This document shows, in pieces, positions 1 through 10,606 of a stretch of DNA of 64,000 nucleotides; the first letter of the stretch is position 1; each line of letters begins with the position of its first letter. Source of the stretch: Notolepis coatsorum (Eukaryota > Chordata > Actinopteri > Aulopiformes > Paralepididae). The stretch spans positions 87,743,796-87,807,795 of the forward strand of contig OZ020589.1 in NCBI GenBank assembly GCA_963971535.1. The letters run 5' to 3'. The notes below the pieces were generated by a model, which saw nothing but the letters and a program-made list of their open reading frames with translations, was not told the origin of the DNA and did no database searches. The position numbers and the translations under genes were made by a program.

Positions 1-78
1 AAGCCCACAATCTCTTCCATTCCTGAAAACGATGTATTCGGATTAAATTAACCAATTGATCATACAGATAGCGGGAAG

Positions 79-193
79 ATGATTACGCGATGTCCTAGTA
101 GTACATGATTACGTGATGTCCCGGGAGTACGTGAATGTACATTAAACGGGACATTAGTCGCGGAAAGTACATTAAACGGGACATTAGTCGCGG
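79..193. repeat. Two short tandem duplications
   Basis: Two 26-bp units (79-104 and 105-130, sharing atgattacg and gatgtcc) are followed by two identical 27-bp units (137-163 and 167-193) separated by three A residues. Such paired repeats are common in LTR U3 regions, but no LTR boundaries are visible here. Confidence 0.8.
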
Positions 194-2560
194 GTTGAAG
201 AGACCGAGAGTGTGAGTAAAAGGTATATATAATCTAATATAGCGCTGTTAAATTTCGAAGTTTAGGATTCGGTCGTTATGTTTTAAAAACGATGTATAGT
301 TAAACCGAGGGTAAACAAGCCTTGTCGCAGCAGGGTGCTGGCCGACTAAACGAACAGCGATCCAATACAGACCAGGTATATACACACGTTAACTTTTATG
401 TATTTTCGTTTGTTTGTCTGTTTAAAGTCTCGTTTGTATGTGCACAGTATGCCGACTGATATCGCGCCGAGCATTGAGAGACGAGTTAACATTATGGGAA
501 TAACATTGGGGTACAACTCGCGCGACATGCAACGTCCGGTTGGAAATTATAGTTTTATCGTTTCTGTTTGTTTACGTTTCACATATGTACAGGCGCGTTC
601 ATTCGGTAACAAAACGCTGGTTTAGGTGAATTCCAGGCTATTGAAAGCTCGTGGAAAAAATATTGCATGGATTGCAAAGCGTTATTTCCGAGGTGAATGG
701 GAACGCGTGAACGTCGCTTGAACTGATGACGTCATACAAAAGTGCGATATGAAACTATCATTAGGCGAACGTAAAGTTTAATATGCCCGTATAGTATATG
801 TTAATTGTATGAGTAAATACACGCTGCAAGGGGGTAATATAATATGGTCATTCAATAACTGAACTGAACTGTGAGGATCCAACGTGAACACGGCAGCTTT
901 TTCCGGTGAGTATGAAACAAACCTTGATGACGCATGACATAACCATCCTCTCATTGCAGTAAATTACAGCTATCCCATATCGCTTGAGTGATTGTTTTTC
1001 ATTTAATTTACACGTTATAAGTCACATAAAGCTAGTTTTAAATAGGATTCTAATCAATTGGATAGATTTGATCTAAAAGCTAAAAGAAAGAATCAACCTT
1101 TCTTTAGAGATAATGAATAAATGCAGATAATGTTTAAATAAGACCAAAATCATGCCTCCTCTTTTCCACAGTAACATTGATGAGATATGTATATTGTGTG
1201 AGATGATAAAAAAGAGAAGGACTAGCTAATGTTTATTGAGCATACATGCAGTCAAAGAGACTTCACCGAAAAGAAAATAGTGGGAAATTAACATGTTTTT
1301 GTGTTTTCAGTCTGACTCTGAGGCGAGATGCAGAACAGTGCAGGTCTACACCCAAATTGTATCACAAAAGACAGAAACTCCAACAATTTGCATGTCAACA
1401 TGTGTGGAGCTGAAAGACAATCGATTGACCAGTTAAAACAAATCTGCATCCAAACACCCACATGTAAATTTTGTTTACAGAAACAAAGCTATTCAGAGTG
1501 GGCACTTGAAACCCAAGGGGTATGGCATGGGTGAGACAAAGCAATGCAAATGCCTGCACTCTGACCACAGGCTTGGTGGACTCACCTGACAATGCAAATA
1601 GCCAGAGAGGACTCTGACCACACCTAGAAACTCAACTTACTATAGTATAAACACAGGTGATGATGTTGCAGTCATGAAAGTCTACCTAATTCCCATACTA
1701 ACAATAACTAACCAGTTGTTTTCATCATCTCTTTTCAAGAGGCACACGAATTAGAGATATGAATTCTGAATAAAACCAGACAAAGTAGAAGTGCCCGAGA
1801 TGAAAGATTAATAATGAAAACAACTTCACTTGCAATCTCCTCCTTCTATCCTCTGCTTACAACTACTAACTCCTTGCAATTTCAAGTCTTTCCATGACTG
1901 CAAATATCAACCACCAAAATTGGAGCACAATTATCTAAATGTACAAGGTATACACGTACATTGATCATTTAGCTGACACTTTTATCCAAAGCGACTCACA
2001 GATTCTGTGCGACAGGACATCAGGAAGAGCACAACTCTATCAGCTGAGCAACAATTCATCAAAGTGTTGAGTGCCACAGTGTAGGGTAGTTTTATTAGGA
2101 CGAGTGCATGACAGTAAGGTTAGTTAGGGTTAGATGACAAAACGAATGATTGTTTTTCATGAAAAATTAACTGGCTGTCTAGGTTTTATGTTTTTTTCCT
2201 ATGCTATGATGAGCCACACTGAGATGTGAAAAACGCCAGAGAAGGCGTGACGAGGTAAGTATCCTGAGGCACACCCATCGCACAGGTAAGATCAACTTCA
2301 ATTTAACATCACAGACTATGAAGACAAAGAGCTATTTTATCTGATTCAAGACTTTGGCCATTCATTTAAAATTTTATTTAAAGCCTAATGCTGTAAGATC
2401 TAGTTAGATACAAGATCTGATAAGATTGTAGTGAATGTGACCTTCTTGACATAAGGAATCACTGCTAATGCAATTGGCTTGCATTTCCTATTTTCAATTA
2501 AGTGATTTTATTTACAATGAATTGAATTAATCCCAAAATGATTTTCCTCTTTAGCAGAAA
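194..2560. other. Unassigned AT-rich sequence, no recognised gene
   Basis: No open reading frame here resembles a known protein; the longest are under 80 codons. Splice-like signals occur: a donor after position 905 (ccg|gtgagtatg), a pyrimidine-rich acceptor ending at 1310 (gtgttttcag) followed by an ATG at 1328, and two donor-like sites near 2255 and 2283 (gag|gtaagt and cag|gtaaga). They could mark non-coding or decayed exons, but no exon chain can be built from the sequence alone. Confidence 0.3.
1966..2060. repeat. Fragment resembling a dispersed fish repeat
   Basis: The phrase tttagctgacacttttatcc followed by aaagcgactcaca closely resembles a short motif that recurs across teleost genomes. 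Element ends are not visible. The assignment rests on memory of the motif and not on a comparison made here. Confidence 0.35.
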
Positions 2561-2689
2561 GGCGTTGAATCATTTATGTGAGGAGGTTTTCTAAGGCAAT
2601 TTTATCATCCTCAGATCATATTGGTGAGAGGACACGACAAGTGAGAAGGAGTGAGACGACGCGTGACCTGAACCACGAACGACATGCGG

Positions 2690-3290
2690 CCCATGGCAAA
2701 CCAAACGAAGGGGAGCACAACCAGGGCGACGACACAACCTGAGAGAGCCGCCATCCAACCCAGCCCACCCAGGGACGCCATCCCCAAGGAAGTGGAGCAG
2801 AGGACCACGAAGGAGACTGACCAAGGAGACACTGACGAAGAGGAGATCAACCTTGACGGCCTGAGAGAAGACACCTACGAGTTCAGAGTCATCACCATCA
2901 ACGAGATTGCGCCTGCTGCACCACCCCGGCACTGCAGAACACGGCAGACCAAACCCATCACCTACAGAAAGGAGATGGAGCCCCGACCATCAAGGTGGAC
3001 TTCCATGACCAGATTGCCATCCGTGTGAGAGAGAGCATCCTACAGACAGGCCGCTACACCAGTAAACCCTCGCCCCTCTAGTACCGCAATGACGAGGAAC
3101 GGGGGGACCAACCACCACACAGCACGTTCAAGACCACCCTACAGCCATGTCTCTAGGCCTGATAAAGGTCAAGCGTGAGCACAGTGGCAGACATGTGATG
3201 GTGGTGAAGAACAACATAGACTCCAGGGAAAGAGTCTGCAAGGCCACTATAGTTGACCGCCCCACTGCTACAGGTGACCCTTGACAGGGA
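2690..3290 (+). pseudogene. Degenerate Ig I-set / Fn3 muscle-protein fragment
   Basis: One frame carries a fibronectin type III end-motif (EDTYEFRVITINEIAPAAPP, about 2859-2918). A second frame, from about 2974, carries an Ig I-set segment: an IKVDFHDQ start, then a TAG at 3079-3081 exactly where the invariant Ig tryptophan before YRNDEE is expected. A third frame, near 3150-3280, gives the Ig end with KVKREHSGR, VVKNN and a VDRP exit. The Fn3-Ig succession and these motifs are typical of giant sarcomeric proteins (titin, IGFN1, SPEG class). At least two frameshifts and several stops make this a dead remnant. Which parent gene it came from cannot be told by eye. Exon boundaries are not identifiable, so a retrocopy and a decayed genomic copy are both possible. 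Confidence 0.6.
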
Positions 3291-4439
3291 ATGGACGGCG
3301 ACCAGTGAATGTTCCCGACTGCATCGTCAAGAAGAGACATCATCAGAGACCTGTGGACCAAGAGACTTCTGAACACACATTGTCCACATTGTTATGTATG
3401 TATTTAATTTTTACTGTGTTACTGTTTGGCCCTGCCACACGACAGACCGAGAACAGATGATCAACACGACACAGCAACTGTCAGATTCACAAACAAGAAC
3501 TGTTTCACAGAGTTCATATGTATCTGGAAAATTATTGACTAGGAATATGATGAAATACAATCAGTAAGATTGCATTAACCAATTTTATAATGGCAATGAG
3601 AAATGATCACAGAGTCACATTGCAAAATGGTATTGTTAAACAGGGCAGAACCTGTTGGGTTGTTCCAAGACACCAAGTTTGTTTTGACCATTGATAGTAT
3701 GCACCACAGAACAATGCATAACGATTATCATAATCACCTTTTATATCAGTTTTATTAACCACTAGGTTAACGGTTGTTAAAATGTTTTTGTACACATTAG
3801 CCACTAGGTTAATGCTTATGTGTAAATCCTATTCCTAATAATTATGCACACGATTTTGTTTTTTCACCCTGTGCACTCTGACCACACAGAGACAGTGTTC
3901 ACATGTATTTAATTGGTTTATTACTATGCCTGTATGCACAACCATGACATTAGCTCCCCTGAGTCACGACATGAACGACTGAAGGTATGCCAAGATATGT
4001 GCACAGCTATAGCCTCTAATGATTATGTTATTTGTTGTTTGATATCAGAGTTGAGGACCAATCATTGATATAGGTATTTTGAGATTAATAAAAGAAAAGG
4101 GTAATATCTATTCCCACATCTCTGATATCAAAATAACACAGACCGCAGTCCAGTCGATCGTGTCATGAATCATGTATATAAATAATACTATTTTAAACTG
4201 TTATGCCAACCAACAGATCACATTTTTTTTTCACATCAGATCACAAATTTTCATTATTTTAATTGTTTTCTATTTTATTCATTCTGATAACCGATGGATT
4301 ACATCGGCCCCATTCTTTTACCATACCTATTCACTTTTACCTGTTCCAAACAATCCTGGTATATTATACATTAATCTCACCCACATTATAATAGAGAAAA
4401 GTGAGTATTGTGGTATAATATAATGTCCTCATGTAAAGA
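3291..4439. other. Unassigned AT-rich stretch
   Basis: No coding region is recognised. A 10-bp inverted pair (gatatcagag near 4042 and ctctgatatc near 4120) flanks about 70 bp. The stretch may include the upstream (U3) part of the LTR-like block described next. Confidence 0.3.
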
Positions 4440-4785
4440 TATTCCCCTCCCCTGTGTCCCCTTACCTGTGCCCCCCCCCTCTGTGGAATAAGACATTCCC
4501 CTCCCCTTTCTCCCCAATCCTGTGCCCCTCTCCCCAAACCTGTATCCCCCCCCCCATTTGACCTATCAAATGGGACCACATCCCCCCCTTGTTAACTATA
4601 TAAGTCTCCTCCCGAGATCAATCCAGGTCTTTTACCTGGGTCATTTCAGCTGATCACCTGGGGCGAAGCCCTCAGCCATTCTCTCTATGTACTCATGTAT
4701 ATTTCTATCTGTCTGGATAATAAACCTTATTATCCAAACCTCGGTTGACTGAGAACATTCTTCTTCAGGATATCCACAAATATCC
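4440..4785 (+). promoter_or_regulatory. Possible LTR promoter and polyadenylation block
   Basis: A TATA-like tatataa at 4597-4603 is followed about 115 bp later by aataaa at 4719-4724, which lies in a perfect 9-bp-arm palindrome (ggataataa / ttattatcc, 4716-4736). This TATA, short R, polyA-signal layout is typical of a plus-strand LTR. The integrase homology of the adjacent minus-strand gypsy element stops at about 4785, which fits an insertion or deletion boundary there. The 5' end of the putative LTR is not identifiable and no target duplication was found. Confidence 0.3.
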
Positions 4786-5642
4786 CACAAGGGCCAAAAA
4801 AACGAGCACTCAAAGAAGAGCCAGGGATGGGCAACAAAACTAAAACCAAGTCATCAGACTGGAAAGAACGTGGAAGCGCTTTTTTGTCAAACTGCCGTTT
4901 CATTGAACCCTGAGCAGCAGAGAGACTCTCCCTAGCGATACTACACGCCTCATGCAGCCGCTCCTTAAACCTACACACATAGTTCAAAACCCCTCTCTTT
5001 GGAGGTATGGTGTGCAGAGCCTCCCCCATAAGTTGATCCTTTAATACCCTTAAAGGACCTCTCACTGAATGCCCAAACACCAGCTCTGCTGGGCTAAAAC
5101 CCAGTGACTCCTGAACCGTTTCTCGCACGGCAAACAGAGCTAGGGGAACACCTTCATCCCAGTCTCTACCACTCTCCATACAATACTTGCGCAACACTGA
5201 CTTGAAGGTCTGATGCCACCTCTCCAGGGCACCTTGCGACTCAGGGTGATACGCACTTGAGATCCTGTGAGAAATAGACAATGACGATAACACCTGTTCA
5301 AATATTCCTGAAAGGAAGTTAGTACCTTGGTCGGTTTGTACCACTTTTGGCAGCCCAAACGTAGAAAAAAACTTGATCAGAGCTTTCACTATAGACTGAG
5401 ATGTTATCTTTCTAAGAGGAATAGCCTCAGGGTACCGTGTTGCTACACACATAATTGTTAAAAGGAACTCGTTACCAGACTTCTTTTTCGGCATGGGACC
5501 AACACAATCCACTAGCACATGCTCAAACGGCTCCCCCATAGCTGGGATTGGGTGAAGCGGGGCAGGTTTAATAACCTGATTAGGCTTCCCTGTAACTTGA
5601 CACACATGACAAGTATTACAGAATCTGGTCACATTCCTCTTT
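4786..5642 (-). pseudogene. Gypsy integrase catalytic core (3' part, truncated)
   Basis: This is the second half of the gypsy integrase. At the start lie the CNTCHVC cysteines that complete the HHCC zinc finger. Then come the DDE residues: D in LVDCVGP, D in QTDQGTNF about 60 residues later, and E in GALERWHQTFK. Downstream is the usual gypsy post-core region (PLALFAVRETVQESLGFSPAELVFGH) and a C-terminal segment that loses family resemblance after the GPCG residues, near 4,785. The reading frame is open from about 5,632 to 4,730, but the last ~18 residues are read from unrelated sequence. It joins in frame with the zinc-domain piece at 8,231-8,532 if the LINE and one target duplication are removed. 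The fragment cannot make a functional integrase alone. Confidence 0.85.
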
Positions 5643-8214
5643 TTTTTTAAATACTTTATTTCTCAGTTTACTAGACAAGAACAGACAAAACAAAAAGGAG
5701 GAGACAGAACAAAAATAAACAGACAAAACTAAACAAAAAAAAAACTAAAAGGACTGCCAGACAGGAAAATAAAATAACAGTGTTACTTAACTCAAAGCAT
5801 TAAAGTGTGTTGTATAGCCAGGTGTTACAAGGTGCAGGTCAAACATGATATACAGGGGTGAGTCTCTGCAGAGTGCAGTTATTTGTCCTTCAGATAGTCA
5901 ATGAATGGGCTCCATATGTCCGAAAACCTGTTGTGCTCTTTGGATCTGTAATAGCGGATCCTCTCCATCTGTATGATTGTGATCATTTCATTGAGCCATT
6001 TCTGGAAACACGGGGGTGTAGGTGATTTCCAATCGGTTAGAATCATTTTTTTTGCAGCTACCATGCCGAGCATTAGTGTCTGTTGTTCCTCCCTCGTGTA
6101 CCTTAAGGCAGTCTCTGAACACCCAAAGAGTGCCAACTCTGGATCAGGGGGAATGTCCTTTCCATAGACCCTGGAAAACCACTGGAATATTTCACCCCAG
6201 AATTTTTGTAAATGAGGACAGAGCCAAAAGAGATGTGTTAAAGAGCCCTCTGCAACTTTACACCTGTCACATAATGGAGAAAGAGATGGATAAATTCTGT
6301 GTAGTTTGGTCTTTGAATAGTGGAGTCTATGGATGACTTTAAATTGAATCAATTTGTACCTAGCATTGATCGAGCAAGTTTGGATTCTAGTCAAACCTTC
6401 ATTCCATATGTTCTCAGACACCTCTAGATTCAACTCAGTGGACCAGGCATCTCTCAGATGGTCAGTGGACACAGAGGTGGAAAACAGGGACATAAAGCGA
6501 GATATCAGGTGTCTGGAGTCTGGAGGGAGCTTCAGGAGATCATAGAAAGGGCAATTCTCTGGCATGGTTTCAAAATGTGGAATTTTTTCTTTGACATAGT
6601 GTCTGATTTGAAGATATCGAAAAAAGTGGGAGTTAGGAATGTTAAATTTTGTTTTCAGTTGGTCGAATGATGCAAACTGTTTGTCTATGTACAAGTCTCC
6701 AAGGGTCGTGAGTCCCTTGTCCCTCCAGACAGCAAACGCCCCATCTGTCCGAGATGGCAAAAAGGAGTGGTTATGACATATAGGGGTATACATACAGACA
6801 TTTGGTGGCTTGTGAACACCTCTTATCTGATTCAAAATCCTAAGTGAGTTCCTTAAGATAAAATTGTCACCAATTAGCTTTTGAGGGGATTCTGTTTTAG
6901 AAAAAAGTAAAGTACAGAGAGAGGAGCCTTTTACTGCTGTGGCTTCAATGTTTAGCCACAGGGGGGAGTTATTAGATGGTGTCTCACCCGAGAGTCCCCT
7001 CTGCCAGTAGGTCAGAGCTCTAGCATTAGCTGCCCAATAATAATTCCTGAATACAGGCAGGCCTAGGCCTCCCTCCTGTGTTGGCTTCTGCAGATGCCCT
7101 TTTGATATGCGATGGGTTTTATATCCCCATACAAATGGGAAAATAATAGAGTCTAGTTTCTTAAAGAATGCTGCAGTGAGGAAGATTGGCAGATTTTGAA
7201 ATAGATACAAGAATCTAGGAAGAGACACCATCTTGATTGCGTTAATACGCCCCACCATAGATAAGGGCAGGGTCCTCCACTTCTCTATGTTGAGTTTTAA
7301 CTTTGTGAGCATGTCAGCATAGTTAAGTCTAAATAAGAGTTTGGGATTTCGAGATATTCGGAGTCCTAAATATGAAAAATGGTCATTTACTACTTTAAAT
7401 GGTAGAGCCTTAAGAAAGTCTGAGTTCAGGCCGCCCGAGAGAGGCATGAACTCACTCTTACCCCAATTGATTGTGTAGCCAGAAAGCTTACCAAATGATT
7501 CAATGAAATCTAACAAGGGAGGAACAGAGGTTTCTGGGTCTGAAAGATATAACAATGTATCATCAGCGTAAAGGCTCACCCGGCTTTCCATGTCCCCTAT
7601 CTTAATGCCTCTGATATTGGGGTGGCTCCTGATTCCTATCGCGAGGGGCTCCAGAGCAACGTCGAATAGTAAGGGAGAAAGCGGATCGCCCTGTCGGACC
7701 CCACGTTGCAAGTCAAATGGTCCAGATTTATCATTATTAGTGAGGATGGAGGATGTCGGGCAGAGATATAGTATTTTGACCCATGCAATAAAAGAGTCTC
7801 CAAATCCAAATCTTTTAAGTGCCTCGAGCATGTAGGGCCACTCTATTTGATCAAACGCTTTGGCTGCATCTAAGGACAAAATGGCCGCTCTGGAGTTGTC
7901 CTCGTGGTTGGTATAAACATTGTTCAGGAGCCGACGCACATTACAAAATGAAAATCTGCCTGGGATAAACCCTGTTTGGTCAGGGTGTATAATTGATGGA
8001 ATATGTCTCCCTAATCTATTGGCTAATACTTTTGTGATCGATTTTTGATCAAAATTAAGGAGGGCGATGGGCCGGTAGCTCCCAGGCTCTGTTTCCTCCT
8101 TGCCCTTCTTCAGTATGATACATATATTTGCTTCGTACAGAGAGTTCGGAAATCTGTTATTCTTAATGGAGTCATTGATCATTCTGAGTAGGATTGGGGC
8201 AAGTGTCTTGTGAA
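5643..8214 (-). mobile_element. 5'-truncated L1-like LINE nested in the gypsy integrase
   Basis: The element lies between perfect 16-bp target duplications (ggtcacattcctcttt at 5,627-5,642 and 8,215-8,230). On the minus strand its 3' end is a short poly(A) (T run after 5,640), as expected of target-primed insertion. About 2.57 kb remains of a LINE that would normally exceed 5 kb, so it is 5'-truncated within ORF2. The remaining ORF is uninterrupted, which with the perfect duplication suggests a recent insertion. Confidence 0.92.
5879..8214 (-). CDS. L1-like LINE ORF2, reverse transcriptase and C-terminus (5'-truncated)
   Basis: About 778 codons are open. The frame begins inside the RT domain (SYRPIALLNFDQKSITKVLANRL, the motif after the RT fingers) and continues through DAAKAFDQIEW, the RQGDPLSPLLF motif and the catalytic YADD box (SRVSLYADDTLLYL). 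It ends with the long L1/Tx1-type C-terminal region including a zf-RVT-like CDRCKVAEGSLTHLFWLCPHL motif (C-x2-C and H-x4-C). The apurinic endonuclease domain is missing because of 5' truncation. The open frame extends 28 nt upstream into gypsy sequence, so any translation start there is fortuitous. Catalytic residues look intact, but the protein cannot be a complete ORF2p. L1 versus Tx1 clade was not resolved. Confidence 0.9.
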
Positions 8215-8532
8215 GGTCACATTCCTCTTTAACCCGGGCCAAAAAAAATGCTTTAAAATCCTGTCATAGGACTTGGTGATGCCTAGATGTCCTGACCAAG
8301 GATGATCATGAGCTAAAGACAAAACAGACTGTCGATACTGTGTAGGCACAACAATCTGTGTAACATAACTCCACTCATTATCAAAATCCATCCGTGATCT
8401 CCACCTCTGCATTAGCACATCACTCTCAACAAAATAGGCCACTTCCTTGTTCTTAGCTGTCTCTGGGGCAAGAGCAGCAGCAAAACATGTGGCTAAACTA
8501 GCATCTTCCTTCTGAGCAACGATCAGATTACC
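8215..8532 (-). pseudogene. Gypsy integrase zinc-binding domain (5' part)
   Basis: Minus-strand frame continuing directly from gag-protease after an in-frame TGA (8,533-8,535). It encodes the linker and the H2C2 half-domain with HDHPWSGHLG and FFWPGLKRNV, the classic His-His part of the retroviral integrase zinc finger. The frame runs into the LINE target duplication at 8,215-8,230 and is cut there. The single in-frame stop separating it from gag-protease could be a point mutation or a natural readthrough stop; one copy cannot decide. Confidence 0.8.
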
Positions 8533-10482
8533 TCAAGTCATGGGTAAATGAGTTGTCTCAGAGGTGAGCGTATCCTGCTGAAGCGCTATACTGTCCCTCG
8601 TCTCAACAGCAGGTTGAGCAAACATAAGTGGGGAAATAGGCGCGCCAGACAACTTAGTAGCTAGCACAGTCTCTGACAAGTCAACTACTTCACCCAACTT
8701 ACGTGCTTGAGCACGGGTGACTGCACAAACTGTAAACACCTCAGGGAACTGTTGCGCCAACACATCTGGACGCAAAACCTCAGGGCGCTCCAAAACCTCC
8801 AAAATGGGCATAACTCTGCCACCAGCGATGTCATTTCCCAACAGGAAAGTGACACCTCTCACCGGTAACGACGGGCGTATGCCCACCTTGAACACCCCCT
8901 GTGCTAAACCATAGTTTAAATGTATCAGATGGAGGGGCACCGACACAAAACCCATCTCGATCCCCTGCACCAACACACTTGAGCCATTTGACGACTCATA
9001 ACTAAACGGAAGCACGTCTGACAATATAAAAGACTGTGCTGCCCCAGTATCTCTCAGTATGCGCACCGGACGCTGGTCCAACTCACTACCACTGAGAGAA
9101 ACCATGCCGTCCAACATAAACGGTTCGTAACTGGGCTCCAGGCCGTCACCCATTTTTGTGGGGACTACTGACTGCGGAGCTATCACCGTCTGCACCAAAC
9201 CAACCTCCTTTGGTCGTCTATTTGGCGTAGACAGCTTGCATTTGAACGCATGACAGTCCTCCCTAATGTGACCCACCCGATGACAATGAAAACATTCCCG
9301 CTCCTCCTTGTAGCGGGGAGATAATAAACGTGGTGGGCTAGTGTGCACCTTAGCTGGAGTCTGAGCAGAGGTATAAAAACCTCTATCCTCCTGTCTTAAA
9401 GTACCAAATGACTGTCTATGAGTAAGCACAAACTCATCAGCGAGCACCGCCGCCTGTGCCAACGTCTCAACTTTCTGCTCATTGAGATATGTTACCAAAC
9501 GGTCATTCAGACTATTTTTTAATTCCTCCAGTAACATCAACTCAGCCAGAGAATTAAAATCAGCCACATCACAAGCCCTACACCACCGATGAAATAGAGA
9601 TTCCTTCTCACGAGCAAACTCCACAAAAGTTCGGCCAGGCAACTTTCTGTGAGTGCGAAATTTCTGCCTGTACGCCTCTGGCACTAACTCGTAGGCTCTA
9701 AGTACAGCCGGCTTGATTATGTCATAAGACAAACTGTCGCTGAGAGGGAGGGCAGACAAAATTTCCTGGGCTTTCCCAGTGAGCTTACATTGGAGTAAGA
9801 GAGCCCAGACCTCTTTAGGCAACTTTAATGAGGTAGCAACTCGCTCGAAAGCATTAAAATAGGAGTCTACCTCCGCCTCACGAAATTGAGGTACAAGAGA
9901 TATTAATCTACTCACATCGTAAGTCCCCACAGCCGTGGAAGAGGGTTGAGCAGGACTCCCAGTTTTTGCAGCCTCGAGCTCCAGTTGCTTAATTTTAACA
10001 TCAGCGTCGAACCGGTGGTTCGAGATCTCAGCCTCCAGCTCCATTTCCCTAACAGCTAAACTGTATTCCCTCTCCTTCTCCCTTTCCTCAAACTGCAACC
10101 GTGCTAAACTCAACTGAAGACTGGCCTCTTCAGTACTCCCCCCAGGGAAAGGTGAAGCATGACCGGGCACCGGAGACGCGACACCCGAAAGGGGAGGCTT
10201 ATCCTCTCCCCCCTCTGCATCCGCCCCAACTCCCTCCTCCCCACGCTCCTCGTCCGAGGCAGAATGAGGGGAAGAAATAAAAGACGCCCCCTCACCTACA
10301 CCGAGCACCTTCCTATACACCAATATGCGTACCACCTCCTCTCTCAGGTCAGCCTTTGCCAAACTTTTAGCAAGGCTGACCTGAAAATGCGAGGCGATAG
10401 CACATAAGTCTTCCTTCCTGCACTGATCCAAACGATCAACTGAGGGATCACACAGAAACTCCTCCACACTAAAAGACGACAT
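8533..10482 (-). CDS. Gypsy gag with zinc knuckle and aspartic protease
   Basis: A 649-codon open frame starts at an ATG (MSSFSVEEF) about 120 nt downstream of the primer binding site. Residues 1-60 form a helical N-terminus; about 105-195 are charged and glutamate-rich (probable coiled coil, EEREKEREYSLAVREMELEAE); about 205-365 are a gag capsid-like region (LVPQFREAEVDSYFNAFERVATSLKLP, then a SCAN/capsid-like helical part). A CCHC zinc knuckle, CFHCHRVGHIREDC, follows near residue 400. A retropepsin follows near residue 485 with DTGAAQSF as the catalytic motif and FLLGNDIAGG as the flap/exit motif. The frame ends at TGA (8,533-8,535), after which integrase coding continues in the same frame. 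Gag packages the element RNA; the protease would mature the polyprotein. Confidence 0.88.
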   Translation of the reverse strand: MSSFSVEEFLCDPSVDRLDQCRKEDLCAIASHFQVSLAKSLAKADLREEVVRILVYRKVLGVGEGASFISSPHSASDEERGEEGVGADAEGGEDKPPLSGVASPVPGHASPFPGGSTEEASLQLSLARLQFEEREKEREYSLAVREMELEAEISNHRFDADVKIKQLELEAAKTGSPAQPSSTAVGTYDVSRLISLVPQFREAEVDSYFNAFERVATSLKLPKEVWALLLQCKLTGKAQEILSALPLSDSLSYDIIKPAVLRAYELVPEAYRQKFRTHRKLPGRTFVEFAREKESLFHRWCRACDVADFNSLAELMLLEELKNSLNDRLVTYLNEQKVETLAQAAVLADEFVLTHRQSFGTLRQEDRGFYTSAQTPAKVHTSPPRLLSPRYKEERECFHCHRVGHIREDCHAFKCKLSTPNRRPKEVGLVQTVIAPQSVVPTKMGDGLEPSYEPFMLDGMVSLSGSELDQRPVRILRDTGAAQSFILSDVLPFSYESSNGSSVLVQGIEMGFVSVPLHLIHLNYGLAQGVFKVGIRPSLPVRGVTFLLGNDIAGGRVMPILEVLERPEVLRPDVLAQQFPEVFTVCAVTRAQARKLGEVVDLSETVLATKLSGAPISPLMFAQPAVETRDSIALQQDTLTSETTHLPMT

Positions 10483-10585
10483 GCCTACAAAGACACACTA
10501 GTGCAAACACACACCAAAAACACACCGATCAAACCACCACCAAAACCCAAACTAACCAACGTGCCCACCAACACCCCCCCTCACC

Positions 10586-10602
10586 TCCCGGACGAGCCCC
10601 CA
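10586..10602 (-). promoter_or_regulatory. Primer binding site, tRNA-Pro type
   Basis: On the minus strand this is tgggggctcgtccggga, the same 17 bases used by tRNA-Pro-primed retroviruses such as murine leukaemia virus. It sits 4 nt inside the LTR edge (LTR begins with tgttacgtac at 10,607 on the plus strand) and upstream of gag, exactly where a PBS should be. Confidence 0.85.
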
Positions 10603-10606
10603 TTTA

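Noticed and set aside
8717-8914. Plus-strand frames opposite the gypsy gag-protease, and similar shadows opposite sushi pol
   Set aside because: They are antisense to well supported coding regions and lack any domain.
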